A DNA stretch of 64,000 nt from Sipunculus nudus. Its lineage: Eukaryota; Annelida; Sipuncula; Golfingiida; Sipunculidae. The notes under the pieces are model-generated. The model did no database searches. It was not told where the DNA came from and worked only from the letters and a program-made list of their open reading frames with translations. Of this stretch, positions 1 through 10,910 are shown piece after piece. The translations under genes and the position numbers were made by a program. The DNA lies in the NCBI GenBank assembly GCA_026874595.1, contig CM049306.1, positions 10,249,019 through 10,313,018 on the forward strand, written 5' to 3'. Position 1 is the first letter of the stretch. Each line of letters starts with the position of its first letter.

Positions 1-371
1 ATTAGCTTAATAATATCGAAATAAAAGCAACAGCTCAACCTTAATTATGCTTAGCTGTCGCTGAATAAAAATAACATAACTTGTAAATATGTATAGAAAG
101 TACTGTAGACTTGAACATATTTAAACTGTTTTGTCCTGCATGTTCATATTGAATGAATACCACTGAACTGGCTATTGTGAATGTATTTTGATAGAAACAT
201 CAATTGAATATCTTATTATTTCAATCCGGATTGTCAGTTCAAAATATTTTACAAGTCTGATCTTCATTCAAATGTTTTTGTAAAAACCCGAAATTTAGTG
301 ATCTTTATGTTAAACCAAATGGGTTTATTGTGTAAAGAAATTTAACCTACTTTGGTTTTTTTTTTTAAACA
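1..371. other. AT-rich intergenic DNA, nothing recognised
   Basis: I see no open reading frame with coding character, no RNA gene and no clear repeat boundary on either strand before the tandem repeat that begins near 380. Confidence 0.5.
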
Positions 372-379
372 AGGCTTTA

Positions 380-850
380 AATCCTTAAAATACCGTCTAT
401 ATTTTGAGGCCAAGCAGGGCACAGAATAAATACTGTTTATGAAAAGCTTACCCCATTGTAATGCATATACGTTTTAACACTGATCAGATGATGGTACAGT
501 GTGCGAGTGAATCTCGATAGATTAGTCGACCAATGGTCTTAATAATTCACCCTAGTGAGAGGGCATGTTTCGGCCGAGCAGGGCTTAAAATACCGTCTAT
601 ATTTTGAGGCCAAACAGGGCACAGAATAAATACTGTTTATGAAAAGCTTACCCGAGTGTAATGCATATACGTCTTAACACTGATCAGATGATGATACAGT
701 GTGCGAGTGAATCTCGCTGCAATAGTAGACCGGTGGTCGAAATATTAATTTGCCCAGTGAGGGGCATATTTCAGCCATACGGGGCTCTAAAATAAATACC
801 GTTACAGTAATGAGGCCAGACAGGGCATAAAGAAAATACTGTCCATTAAA
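380..850 (+). repeat. ~200-bp tandem repeat, about 2.3 copies
   Basis: The word TACCGTCTATATTTTGAGGC occurs at 391 and 591, and a decayed version (taccgttac...gaggccagacagggca) starts near 797. The first two copies stay alignable through AACACTGATCAGATGATG and GTGCGAGTGAATCTCG, giving a period of about 200 bp. The third copy is truncated. Short minus-strand reading frames here are by-products of the repeat. Confidence 0.75.
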
Positions 851-2619
851 TCTGATACGTTGGTTAGTAATGGTTACTTTTGACAACCTTGTACCTTCGG
901 GCTATTCAAATGTTGGGGACCATAGTTACCCCTAGTTTTATATAGTCCGTATAAAACGGAGAAATGATCCCAGATTATGCCTATTGGAGGGTCCCTTTAT
1001 ATAACCGTTGTAAAATTTATTTAATCATGTATAGTTGAAAACTTAGATCAAGTATTTAAATCTTTTAATGATTTACCAAGGGGCCGCTCATCAGCATTCT
1101 TTACGTTTGATTTTGAGTAAATTTTGTGAGAGCAATTTTTTAGTTAGTCATGTCTAGTGAATTGTTGCAAAAATTATACTTGTGTCATAAGGACAGATAC
1201 TGCCGCTGTTGTATTTTATTTTCAGAGGCTCGCATTTTCGCATGAACCAGTTGTCAGCCATCAGTGCAGGTTTCCCAATGTGGTCCGGCTCAGCTCTTCT
1301 GGTACAGCAATCTGAAACCTGAGCAAACATACGTACCACTACAGCCAGATACTGGACGCTTTTATAAATGCAGAACACCTTGAGTAAATACTGAGGCCTG
1401 TGGCGCCATCATCTGGACTGATATTTTATTAAATCCTTTATGGTACACCTGGCTCACTTATGGACTATAACATGTAGTAACTTACTATACCTGGTGCATG
1501 GTTGAATGTCATTAATGTGTCTTTGAATATCTTATATTGTTTTGAATATTTAATAAAATTACACCATCCCTGAACTTTCAAAACAGCTATCAGACTGCAA
1601 AGTCCCTAATCCCTGGTGGTACTGTGTGGGGCGAGAACACTCCCTACCCGCTGTTGTAGCATTAGATAAACCTACCTCCCCCTCCCCACATGGGAGTTAG
1701 AGGTTGGGTAGCCGGCTAACAACAGCGTATACACAGCCTACCAGTCATGTTTTGGCCATATAACAAACAAACAAACAAAAAACCCTCCACTGCAAAGGCT
1801 ATATATTATGACTGCTATCGCAAAATTTTCCACTGTAGTGTAAAATTTTCCCTATAGGGGGAAGGATGTAACATTCTTGCCCTTTGACCTGGACCTCAGT
1901 TGGCCAGATGTGGGGCATCAACACTAATTGACAGTCAATATAGAGATGCCCCATAACCAATCACAATTCAGGGTTTCTACCCTGCCTTCAGTATCCTGTA
2001 TTAAAGGGAGAAAAACTCAGCAACTCACTCTTTTGGACCAGACAAGTGGACCATATAGAAGGCTGGCCCTGAGGCCAGCCAGGGTATGGCTTCCTATTCA
2101 CCTTGGGGTTGGTTTTACGACAGTGTGGGCTACCCAGGTGAAGAGCCACCCACTTCCAAAGAGCAGTCCTTTTATATAACCTGGTAAGTATTTTTCTATT
2201 TCAATTATAAGTTTAGACAATAATATGCAGTCCTGATAATTTAAAGGTTTAGGCTCTGAATTTTATTCCAGTAAAAAGGTGTTATATTATCTCTTTAAAT
2301 TGTGCGAGTGCATGTTGCCCAAGCCCAATTTCCTCAAGAATAGATGAGCAGCTACACAATGTCATAATCGCCTTGTCTGCAGCAGCGAACACCTGCCTGC
2401 AATTTCCAGTACTCTAGTTACATCTATCCGTAATCCTTTATTCCTTTTAATATATTTTTTAAACCTTTTAAACTTCTAATACAATCTTCAATTCAGTTTT
2501 AATGTAAATCCTCATGTAACATTTACTCTCATTTAGTAACATCTACTTTCATTTGGAATAAAAGATTTCTGATTCATACTAGATCCCAAAATATATAATT
2601 AATAATTGATAATAATAAT
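851..2619. other. Non-coding stretch, no gene recognised
   Basis: The stretch is mostly AT-rich. A more GC-balanced patch at about 1880-2185 has an 83-aa plus-strand frame that matches nothing I know and looks like old repeat DNA. Near 1625-1740 there are weak inverted words (ctacccgctgttg and caacagcg) that do not form a clear element. Confidence 0.45.
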
Positions 2620-2965
2620 TGACTAAGAGTCAGCTGAGGTATAGGTATGGCTCTTTGTCTGTTGGCCGGCCGGCCGGCCATCCATTATAGATAGGCACAA
2701 ATCGTACCCGCTGACCCTAGAAGCTTCTTCGTGAACATCCATGAATTCAATAAAAATCTCCTCGGAAACCTAAAAGATGTTCACACACTCCGAGCTATTG
2801 GACTTGTAAGTACCCCCCCCCCCCCCCCCCCGAATAATTAAAAATTTGATATAAAACCTGCAGTATCTGGATAATGAATGCCTTGATTTTCATGAATCTT
2901 GCCTTGAATATTGACCATAACCAGTCAGTTCCCGAAGACTGGTGGTGCCACCTGTATTTTTTTTC
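2620..2965 (+). repeat. Diverged dispersed repeat, copy 1
   Basis: The order of landmarks is CAGCTGAGGTA, a GGCCGGCCGG run, 'aggcacaaat', 'caataaaaat', a C-run at about 2813-2831, 'aataattaaaaatttgata', 'tgaatcttgccttgaatatt', then GGTGGTGCCACCTGTATTTT. The same landmarks recur in the same order and strand at 3605-3990 and, for the last part, at about 4940. The C-run sits at the same relative place in both long copies, so it belongs to the repeat. Confidence 0.7.
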
Positions 2966-2999
2966 TAATTTTTACGAATAAAATAAAATTTTGATTATT

Positions 3000-3604
3000 A
3001 AATGACAGCAAACCTATCAATTTCTCTGCCGTAGAACCCTATTGGAGTCACAAGATCAAAGGTCATAGGGGACATGTGTCCTCAAATTACTTTCAATTTG
3101 ATAAACTCCAGTTTGGTATGACATATTGATTTCAAACTTGACTTACGTATGGCCCACCACTAAAGTAAGAAACCTATTCATTTAGGGGTCATGAGGTAAA
3201 TGGTCAAGGGAACCATTTCTTTAATAAGTTTGTTACATCACAAACCTTTCATCTTCAAGATATTGCTTACCTGCCAATAGGAGAAGTTTCTTTTAGATTT
3301 TGGTGTTACAGGGTCAAAGGTCAAGGTCATAGGGTACATCCGTTAACAAATTAGTTTTTGAATGATAACTCTGGTTCGGATAGACAAATTGGCTTCATAC
3401 TTGATTTATTAATGGCCCACACCCTAAGTTAGAATCATTTTGATTTTGGGGTAGCTTTAAAAGGGTTATGGATGCATTGTAAATCAAACTTTTCATCCCA
3501 AACGTTCCATCTTTCACATATGGCTTACCTGCCCAAAATGGAAGAAATCTGTAGATTTTGAGGTTTCCTGATCAGTGGTCTTTGTCACTGGACCCACTAT
3601 TTTA
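3000..3604 (+). repeat. Degenerate ~260-280-bp repeat units with AGGTCA words
   Basis: Diverged units share 'tttcaaacttgac...tggccca' (near 3131 and 3391) and GGTCAAAGGTCAAGGTCA-like words (near 3050 and 3310). The same unit reappears at about 5100-5570 (anchors near 5170 and 5452) and partly at 6120-6300. I see no coding potential. Confidence 0.6.
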
Positions 3605-3990
3605 GCTTAGCTGACTGGAAATCAACTGAGGTATTCGAATGGCGCCTTGTCCGTCGTCCGCCCGTCTGTCCCTCCATTTGCAAGGCACAAATCTGATCCA
3701 AAAAACCTTTAAATGACCATCCAGGGAGGTCAATAAAAATAGGTCACTGTGACCTACATTCTACGAGCTATGGGACTCCTAAGTACCCTCCCCTCCCCCC
3801 CCCCCCCCACACCTCATGTAATAATTAAAAATTTGATAAAAAATTTGATACAAAAACTGTAGTATCTTGATAATTGATGCATGGGTTGCCATGAATCTTG
3901 CCTTGAATATTAACCATGACTAGTATTGTCAGTTTCGGAAAACTTGTAGCGATACCTGTATTTTTTAAATTTTTGAACGATTTTTTTCTG
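3605..3990 (+). repeat. Diverged dispersed repeat, copy 2
   Basis: This is the second copy of the repeat at 2620-2965. It runs from tcaactgaggtattcgaatg and the TCCGTCGTCCGCC words through the C-run at about 3791-3808 to 'agcgatacctgtatttttt'. The palindromic GGTGGCGCCACC-like end is more decayed here (gtagcgatacctg). Confidence 0.65.
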
Positions 3991-4086
3991 TTTTAGGGAC
4001 TGTTAAATGACAGCAATTATGTCAGTTTCTCAGCTGTGGTTTCATCAAGTGTCCTGAAAACTGACGTTTTTATTGATTAATGTTGG

Positions 4087-4917
4087 TGTTACGGAACCTA
4101 ATATCAACAGATCACGTATGCGTGATGAACACAAATTTTGTCAAGGAAATAAAAAAAATCAGATTCTGTAACACTTGGCAGCGTGAAATGTCTAGGGGAA
4201 TGAATAAAGAAGTCAGTGGTTTATTTGTTAACAAATAACTATAACTTATTCTTAAAACAACCCTTACATTACAATACACTAAACTAAAACAATTACACAG
4301 TATAACAGCAGTGTAACAACAAATCAATACAATCACACAGTAAAATATACAAAGTGCAAAGTGGATACCACCACTGTCACAACTATAAGTCCTTTAAAAT
4401 GTATAAGCCGGCGAACAGTTCACACGAATTCTCTCGGAGAATAACAGTCCAATGTAAATATCTTTTAACAATCCAGAAAGTAAACTTGAGACAGGCAGCA
4501 CTAAATTGTAAAGTGTAAATAATAATAGAATCCCTGAAATTACTGGATAACCGGATAGGTCCCACACGTCTGTGTCCACTGGAATATTCTCTCACCTCTC
4601 TCTCGGCTCTAAAACACAGCCCCCTATTTATAACTTCTAACCCCAAGCCGAGAATTTTCCACTTCTCGACCAGTCTAAAGAATCTAACACAGTACACACG
4701 TTTAAAGAACATACCAGAGCAACGAATGCCGTGTCTCAACATTTTAGGGTTCACACGTGAGCTCGCCCCGACTCGGCCAGGCGAGAAAGCCCCAAGCTAG
4801 CCTGACAACGAGAGTTCAACCAGTACGGATTAAACTGAGAGTGCAACACGCGGCCAGACACGGGCGCTACAACACGAGTTACGCCCGTGTCACACAATAA
4901 AAAGGGCACCTGTAACA
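4087..4917 (-). mobile_element. Solo LTR of a retrotransposon (831 bp)
   Basis: The segment starts TGTTACGG and ends CCTGTAACA, i.e. the canonical TG...CA termini with a 6-bp inverted TGTTAC/GTAACA. It is flanked by TTGG at 4083-4086 and 4918-4921, a probable 4-bp target duplication. It interrupts a copy of the surrounding repeat: the 'ggttcctgaagattggtgg' context resumes after it. On the minus strand there is a TATA-like ATAAATA near 4628 and an AATAAA near 4210, consistent with U3-R-U5 order on minus. No gag/pol is present, so it is a solo LTR. The 123-aa minus frame inside it is not a recognisable retroviral protein. Confidence 0.6.
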
Positions 4918-4921
4918 TTGG

Positions 4922-5578
4922 TTTCTTTAGTTCCTGAAGATTGGTGGGACAACCTGTATTTTTTATGTATTTTTTCCTTTATTTTGAGAATGCCAGATTA
5001 TATTGATACTATCAGATTTGCAACTGTGGATTCATCTGTGTCTTGAAACCTTGTGTGTTTATGAGGGCTCCGCTTGAATTAGGGGATGCATTCTATTTAT
5101 CACCCTGTCTGTTCGTCTTTCAGGGTGACGCAAATTGTTTCCTGATGATAACACCAGATTGGATTGACATATGGATTTCAAACATGACTTGTACATGACC
5201 CACTTACAACGCAGGAATTTTTTTTTGCAGGGGGGGGGGGGGGGACCAACTTAGTTAGAAAGATTGTCGATGCATTTGAAGCCAAACTTTTCTGTCCAAA
5301 CCTTTCATCTTGAACATATAGTTGACCTATCAGTAGGGGAAGAACCTGACTGATTTTGGGATCACAAGGACAAATGTCATGGTTAAAGATGCCATCTGTC
5401 CACATATATTTATTTCCGTAAAATAACTCCAGTTTAGATTGAAATATAGGTTTCAAACTTGACCAATATTTGGCCCCCACAATTTTAATAACCCATTTGA
5501 ATTTCGGGTCATGAGGTCAACGGTCAAGGTCACAGGACCTACTTCTTTAAAAAGTGTTGTGGATTGTGGATGCTTTTT
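4922..5578 (+). repeat. Continuation of the AGGTCA-type repeat region
   Basis: After the LTR the host repeat resumes ('agttcctgaagattggtggga...acctgtatttttta'). It is followed by two ~280-bp units with 'ttcaaac(a/t)tgac' and 'ggtcaaggtcacaggacc'. A G-run of about 16 bases lies at 5228-5244. No gene is seen. Confidence 0.55.
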
Positions 5579-6085
5579 ATACGCCCGCCATATGAAAGGT
5601 GTATTATGGTAAACCCACCGTCCGTCCGTCTGTCCGTAAACTTTTAGTGTCGCCGCGATAACTTACCGGGGCTTTGATGGATTTTCGCGAAACTCACCAT
5701 TGGTACTTACCAACAGATTATCTCGCCCGAGTTCGATTATGGGCAACGTCCGCGCCTGTTCAATAAGGTCACGGGTCACTCGGCTACTTTGTGGTGTCGC
5801 CGCGATAACTTACGAAAAATATGGAGAATTTTTATAAAACACATCAGATATATTAATCAATAAAATATCTCACCTTAGTTCGAATTCTAGCGAAATTCAT
5901 ATTTAATGAGGTCAGAACTCATCGCAGTTTGGGAGGCACCTTGGTGACTTACCAAAAAAAGTGGATTTTCATGGAACTCGTTATACATATTTACCAATAG
6001 ACTGTCACCTGATTTACATTCTCATCAAAATTCACGCATATTTGTTAAGGGTCAAGGTCAAGAGACACACGACGGGCGTATAAAG
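5575..6085. mobile_element. Short TIR element with TATACGCCCG ends
   Basis: The left end is TTTATACGCCCGCCATATG and the right end is CGACGGGCGTATAAAG, so TATACGCCCG/CGGGCGTATA form short terminal inverted repeats about 505 bp apart. The inside has GTCCGTCCGTCTGTCC runs and two 'gtgtcgccgcgataactta' blocks. No coding capacity is present. I could not settle the target duplication. Confidence 0.5.
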
Positions 6086-6299
6086 CACGTTTGCATTGCT
6101 CTTTTTAAGATAAACTTTTCATCTCAAACCTTCCTTCTTCCACATGGGGCTCACCAGCCAAATGAGGAGTGTTCCTTTAGACTTTAGGGTCACTTGGTCA
6201 AGCTCACAGGGCCCATCCATTTCAAAATTAGTTCATCGATGATAAATCCAGTTTTGGGTATAGACAGGTTTGCTTCAAACTGATCGCATGACCCATATT

Positions 6300-6665
6300 T
6301 AAAAAAAAAAAACGCTCATAAACATATCCCTTTAGACAAATTCAGCTGAGCGTCGAGACCCATGGGTCCTTGTAAGTTCGAGATTTGTTTGTCTCAAGGT
6401 CAAGGGTCGAGGTCAAGTTACCCTCATTTTGAAAAAAAGCTCATAAAAAATCCTTATAAACAAATTCAACTGAGTGTCGAGACTCATGTGTCCCTGTTAA
6501 AAAAAAGGCATGAAAATCAAAGTGCTGTAAGTTCAAGGATAGATATTTCTCGGATCTGTTTGACACAAGGTCACGGGTCAAGGTCATGGCACCCTCATTG
6601 TGAAAAAAAAAACTCATAAAAAATCCTTATAGACAAATTCAGCTGAGCGTCGAGACCAATGGTTC
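6300..6665 (+). repeat. Three copies of a repeat tail ending in AGCTGAGCGTCGAGACC
   Basis: 'gacaaattcagctgagcgtcgagaccc' occurs at about 6334, 6458 (diverged) and 6632, each time after an A-run and 'ctcataaa'. The stretches between contain 'ggtcaagggtcgaggtca' and 'ggtcacgggtcaaggtca'. Isolated copies of the tail recur near 8096 and 11200. The 85-aa frame over it is repeat-derived. Confidence 0.65.
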
Positions 6666-8689
6666 CCTAGTTTCCTTGTTGCATTATTAAATGGTTTAAA
6701 ATCACAATTTTTATGTATTACACAGTGCACAATATGTACTTATCAGATGAAGTTTATGCTCATTTGAAAATGGAAAATTTTAAATTTTACAACATTTTAT
6801 TCCATTTTATGAATCAAATGTGCATTATTATACTTCAGCTTACTCCACTTAATTCCTTATTCTATAATTAACAGGGGTTCATACATTCCCAGTGGTGTGG
6901 ATATTTTACGCACATATTACTGTCACATAGCTGAAATACTAATACGTGTTCTTCGAAATATTTGATGATGAGAGACTCCGACATCTTTGATATAGTCCAT
7001 AAAAGTGCACAGTATTAGTTTGGCAAATATATATTTAGTATTTGATTATCACCAGATAGCACGGACATTACCTTTTAGCTTTTCAAGTGCCCGTGGCCAC
7101 TACTAGCAGGCTTTCCCTCTGCTCTGCACTCCCTCCCCCCCCCCCCCCCCCCCCATGCAATGGTGCATTAACTTGATAATGTTATAATTTTCTGTATTTT
7201 ATTCTTGGCTATGCTACATTTTAGATTTTGTATTGTACCACCAGGGTTACAAAGATTAAAGTGCACATTTTATTGTGTCCACAAAGTGGTGTATTGCTAT
7301 GTAAGTGTGAATGTTCATCAGATAAGTAATGCTTTACTTCAGAAGAGAAAAACTTCACCAGGTGTGAAATTGACTATTTATTAGCGTAATGATATTGTTG
7401 GTCCCTCATTCAACCAACAGATTGTATACTTAATTTGAAAAGATATTTTTATTTTATCAAATTTACTGAATCTTTTATTTTATTTCGGTGAATAAAATTA
7501 AGCATGTACTGAAAACTCAGATGTGCAAAGCTTTTTAATAGGGATTCAAGGAATAATCTTGTAGATGCCATGTTGTGGCATTATTTTCTTTTAAATTCAG
7601 TTTAAACATTTGATTTAAATAATAAAAATATATGTGTATGCATAATATGACCAAATATGAGATACACTCTGGATATATAATGATTGCAACTTAGAATTCA
7701 AATATTTTAACTTAGTTTTTTTATTACAAATTTATAAAACTAAAAAATGAATCAGATAAAAACTATTAATGGAAAAAGTGGATATACTTAAAAAATAGGC
7801 TTATATATAAACTTAAATGCATTATTCCCTTGAAAGTGAAATAAAGGTATTAGTCCATTGTGTCCACTTGCCTGTCCATCTGTAAATTTTTCATATGCAT
7901 CACAGTATCTCAAAACTTTTACTGTTTTTCTTCATAACAGTCTTGTCAGAGTATTAGTTTGCAATCATATATTTAGAACTTTACTACAACCAAGTAGGAG
8001 GGCCCCTTTCCTCTTAGCTTCTCATATGCTTATATAAATGAAAAACATTACAAAAGAATATTTTTCATATTTTGCATTTGCAAAAATTTAAAACTTAAGC
8101 TGGGCGCCGTGACCCATGGGTCCTTTGTTTATATTCTGGATTCTCAACATCATTGTTTGGCTAAAACTGAATAAATACAAGACATTATGCGAATACTTTG
8201 CAAATGTATTTGAATACTGTATGAATATGTACTCCATTATAACATTTCTTGCATAAGAATGGGAATTCAGGCAAAAATGAAAGTATTTGAATACCAGTGC
8301 AAATACTTTCCAAAATGTATTCATGAATGCATTCATGAATAAATTCTATAATATTATTTTAATAAACATTTCAGCTATATTTTAATAAAAAAAATCATAT
8401 GATTCTCTTATTATTTTTAATAAAAATTATATTTGGCACAATATTTGTTATTAAATTTTAATAAATAGTTAAACTTTTATCTTATATGTGCTGCTTATCA
8501 GTTATATGGCCAAGTCAAAATCTGTATGACAATAGCACTCCATTTGTTAATAAAATAAATGAAATCAATCTCTTCCCTGTCTCCAAAGAAACTATCAAAA
8601 TCATACATAAGCTAAACAACAACAAGTCATAATACAGCTTATATTTATTACCACACAAAACCACCATGTGCCTCACTTTAAAATCATAT
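6666..8689. other. AT-rich DNA with repeat scraps, no gene
   Basis: There is a C-run at about 7136-7154 and a lone repeat tail (agctgggcgccgtgacccatgg) near 8096. The 82-aa minus frame at 8088-8336 is built of 'gaatac/aaatac' words and has no coding signature I trust. Confidence 0.45.
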
Positions 8690-9478
8690 TTTTTAGCGAA
8701 TCTGTGAGCTTATGCGATGGCGCAGCGTCGTCCGTCCGTCGTCCGCCGTCCGCCGTCCAGGGTTGGCTTTCCGCCGTCCATGGCTGTAAGTCAGAAACCG
8801 TGGGAGCTAGCAGCTCAAAATTACATATAAGAATTAGTCACATGTGAAACTTGGTGCCCTGGAGCTTATTATTGGGTATCTGCATTAATATAGATTTTAT
8901 AGAGAAAAAGCTGAAAAACCTTTAAAAATCTTCTTCTCCGAAACTGTCCAGCTAAATTGTCCAATATTTCACAGAAATGTTCCTTGGAACAATCTCTCTC
9001 AAGTTTGTTCGAATGGTTCCAGTTCGGAGATTTTTGGCCGAGTCACAGGAAGGTGAACTTAGTCATCTGTGCAAAAAAGCTTACTAAACTTAAAATCTCA
9101 GAAACGGCTAGAGGTATATTCACCAAATTTTATACCAATGTTTGTCACATATGTCATGTCTGATTTTGAGGTATTGGTGGCACCGCCTACATTGATGTGT
9201 TTTTTACAAGCGAAAATGTAGTTTTAAACTCTTCAAGCTTATACACTGATTTATGATGAAACTGTTAAGCTGATTGGTTTAAACTTTACAAGAATTATTC
9301 TATGGTAGGGTTCCGCCAGTTTTATAAAAATATATTGGGTAAATATAGCTTTAAAAAAGCATTGTAGCCAATTGAAAAAGGCTTTCTGTATTTGAAAACA
9401 GATTTGACATTTCAGCAGCCAAGTCAAGAGGTCACTCAGTACAAACAGGTGGGGTCCAGACATCACCATGGCAACTGA
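8690..9478. repeat. Old repeat copy leading into the satellite region
   Basis: It begins with stacked GTCCGTCCGTCGTCCGCCGTCC words (about 8725-8760). Then come 'gtcagaaaccgtgggagctag', 'ctcagaaacggctagaggtat...ccaaattt' and 'ggtggcaccgcctaca' (near 9177). These words mirror the unit structure of the array at 9.87-10.9 kb (ctcgggaaccgttt, ccaaaatttt, ggtggcgccacc), so this looks like a much older relative. Confidence 0.5.
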
Positions 9479-9484
9479 CCTGGC

Positions 9485-9600
9485 TCGGGGGGAGGGGGGG
9501 GTGGGGTGGGGGGGATGGGGTTGGGGGGGGGGGGGGGGTGTCTAGACAATGTGTCTAGACGTCTAGACGCTGTGTCTAGACGTCTAGACACAATGTTTAG
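9485..9600. repeat. G-rich tract followed by TCTAGAC palindrome cluster
   Basis: About 55 bases of nearly pure G (9486-9540) are followed by six TCTAGAC/GTCTAGA words at 9540-9590, including the perfect palindrome GTCTAGACGTCTAGAC. It may form G-quadruplexes plus a hairpin. No known element end was matched. Confidence 0.7.
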
Positions 9601-9859
9601 ATGCAGAATTCCCAGATTATTGGAACTATATCTTTCAACTGTTTGAAAAAACTTGGTTTGCATTTTAAGCGAATCAGGTTTATCATCAAGTCACATATGA
9701 ACTGCTGTGCCCTCATTTTTGGTTGACCTCTGACCTTTCCTCGCTGCCCAGCGTCCATTTGTGCGTCTGTTTCCACACATAAACCCGCATATCTTGGGAA
9801 CCGTTTGACCAATCAGGCTTAAAATTTGGCACAAATGTAGCCCTTTGATAGCTTTATAA

Positions 9860-10910
9860 CATACACTAAAAATGGTGGCGCCACCCACAACCATTTTTGC
9901 ACAGTGTCCATCTGTTCATCTGCCTTGGGATAATATCACTTATATCTCAGCAGTGGTTTGACTTATCCACCTGAAATTTTGCAGGTTTATACTTCTGGAC
10001 AGCTTTCTCGATTTTATGACAGGTGGCGCCACCTTCATTCATGTTTACTCTGCAGACATCCAAGCTCATATCTCGGGAACTGTTTGACCGATTGGGCCAA
10101 AATTTTGCATGTGTATAGATCTCACATAGCTTCTCGTCATAGGCAAAACTGGTGGCGCCACCTGCAACCATTTATGCACAGCACCCATCTGTTAATCTGC
10201 CTTGGGATAAAATCACTCCTATCTCAGCAGTGGTGGTTTGACTTATCCACCTGATATTTTGCAGGTTTATACATCCTGGTCAGCTTTCTCGATTTTATGA
10301 CAGGTGGCGCTACCTACATTCACATTTACTGTGCATACATCCAAGCTCATATCTCGGGAATCGTTTGAAGGATTTGGCCAAAATTTTGCATGTGTATAGA
10401 TCTCAGATAGCCCTTCACCATAGGCAAAACTGGTGGCGCCACCTGGAACCATTTATGCACAGCATCCATCTGTTCATCTGCCTTTGGATAAAATCACTCA
10501 TATCTCAGCAGTGGTTGTTTGACTTATCGACCTGATATTTTGCAGGTTTATACATCCTAGACAGTTTTCTCGATTTTATGACAGGTGGCGCCCCCTACAT
10601 TCACATTCACTGTGCATCCATCCAAGCTCATTTCTCGGGAACCGTTTGAACGGTTTGGCCAAAATGTGTATAGATCTCACATAGCTCTTCATCATGGGCA
10701 AAACTGGTGGCGCCACCTGCAACCATTTATGGACAGCGTCCATCTGTTCATCTGCCTTGGGAAAATTGCTCATATCTCAGCAGTGGTTTGATTTATTCAC
10801 CTGAAATTTTGCAGGTTTATACATCCTGAACAATTTTCTCGATTTTATGACAGGTGGCACCACCTACATTCACGTTTACGCTGCAGACATCCATGCTAAT
10901 ATGAAACACA
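9860..10910 (+). repeat. Dimeric ~280-bp satellite array with GGTGGCGCCACC palindromes
   Basis: Eight palindrome positions, GGTGGCGCCACC or one base off, start at 9874, 10022, 10151, 10303, 10432, 10583, 10706 and 10853. The spacings alternate 148, 129, 152, 129, 151, 123, 147, so the true unit is a dimer of two related halves. One half carries 'tctgccttgggataaaatcac' and 'cacctgaaattttgcaggtttatac'. The other carries 'ctcatatctcgggaaccgtttga' and 'ggccaaaattttgcatgtgtatag'. Several short frames on both strands run through it only because of the repeat. Confidence 0.85.

Noticed and set aside
4383-4754. 123-aa minus frame inside the solo LTR
   Set aside because: No match to retroviral or host proteins. 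The LTR boundaries and promoter-like signals explain the segment better.
9947-10773. Several 61-74-aa minus frames sharing GGATSFAY and IYTHAKFWPN phrases
   Set aside because: They repeat because the satellite repeats. The phrases shift frame between units and no start or splice structure is conserved.
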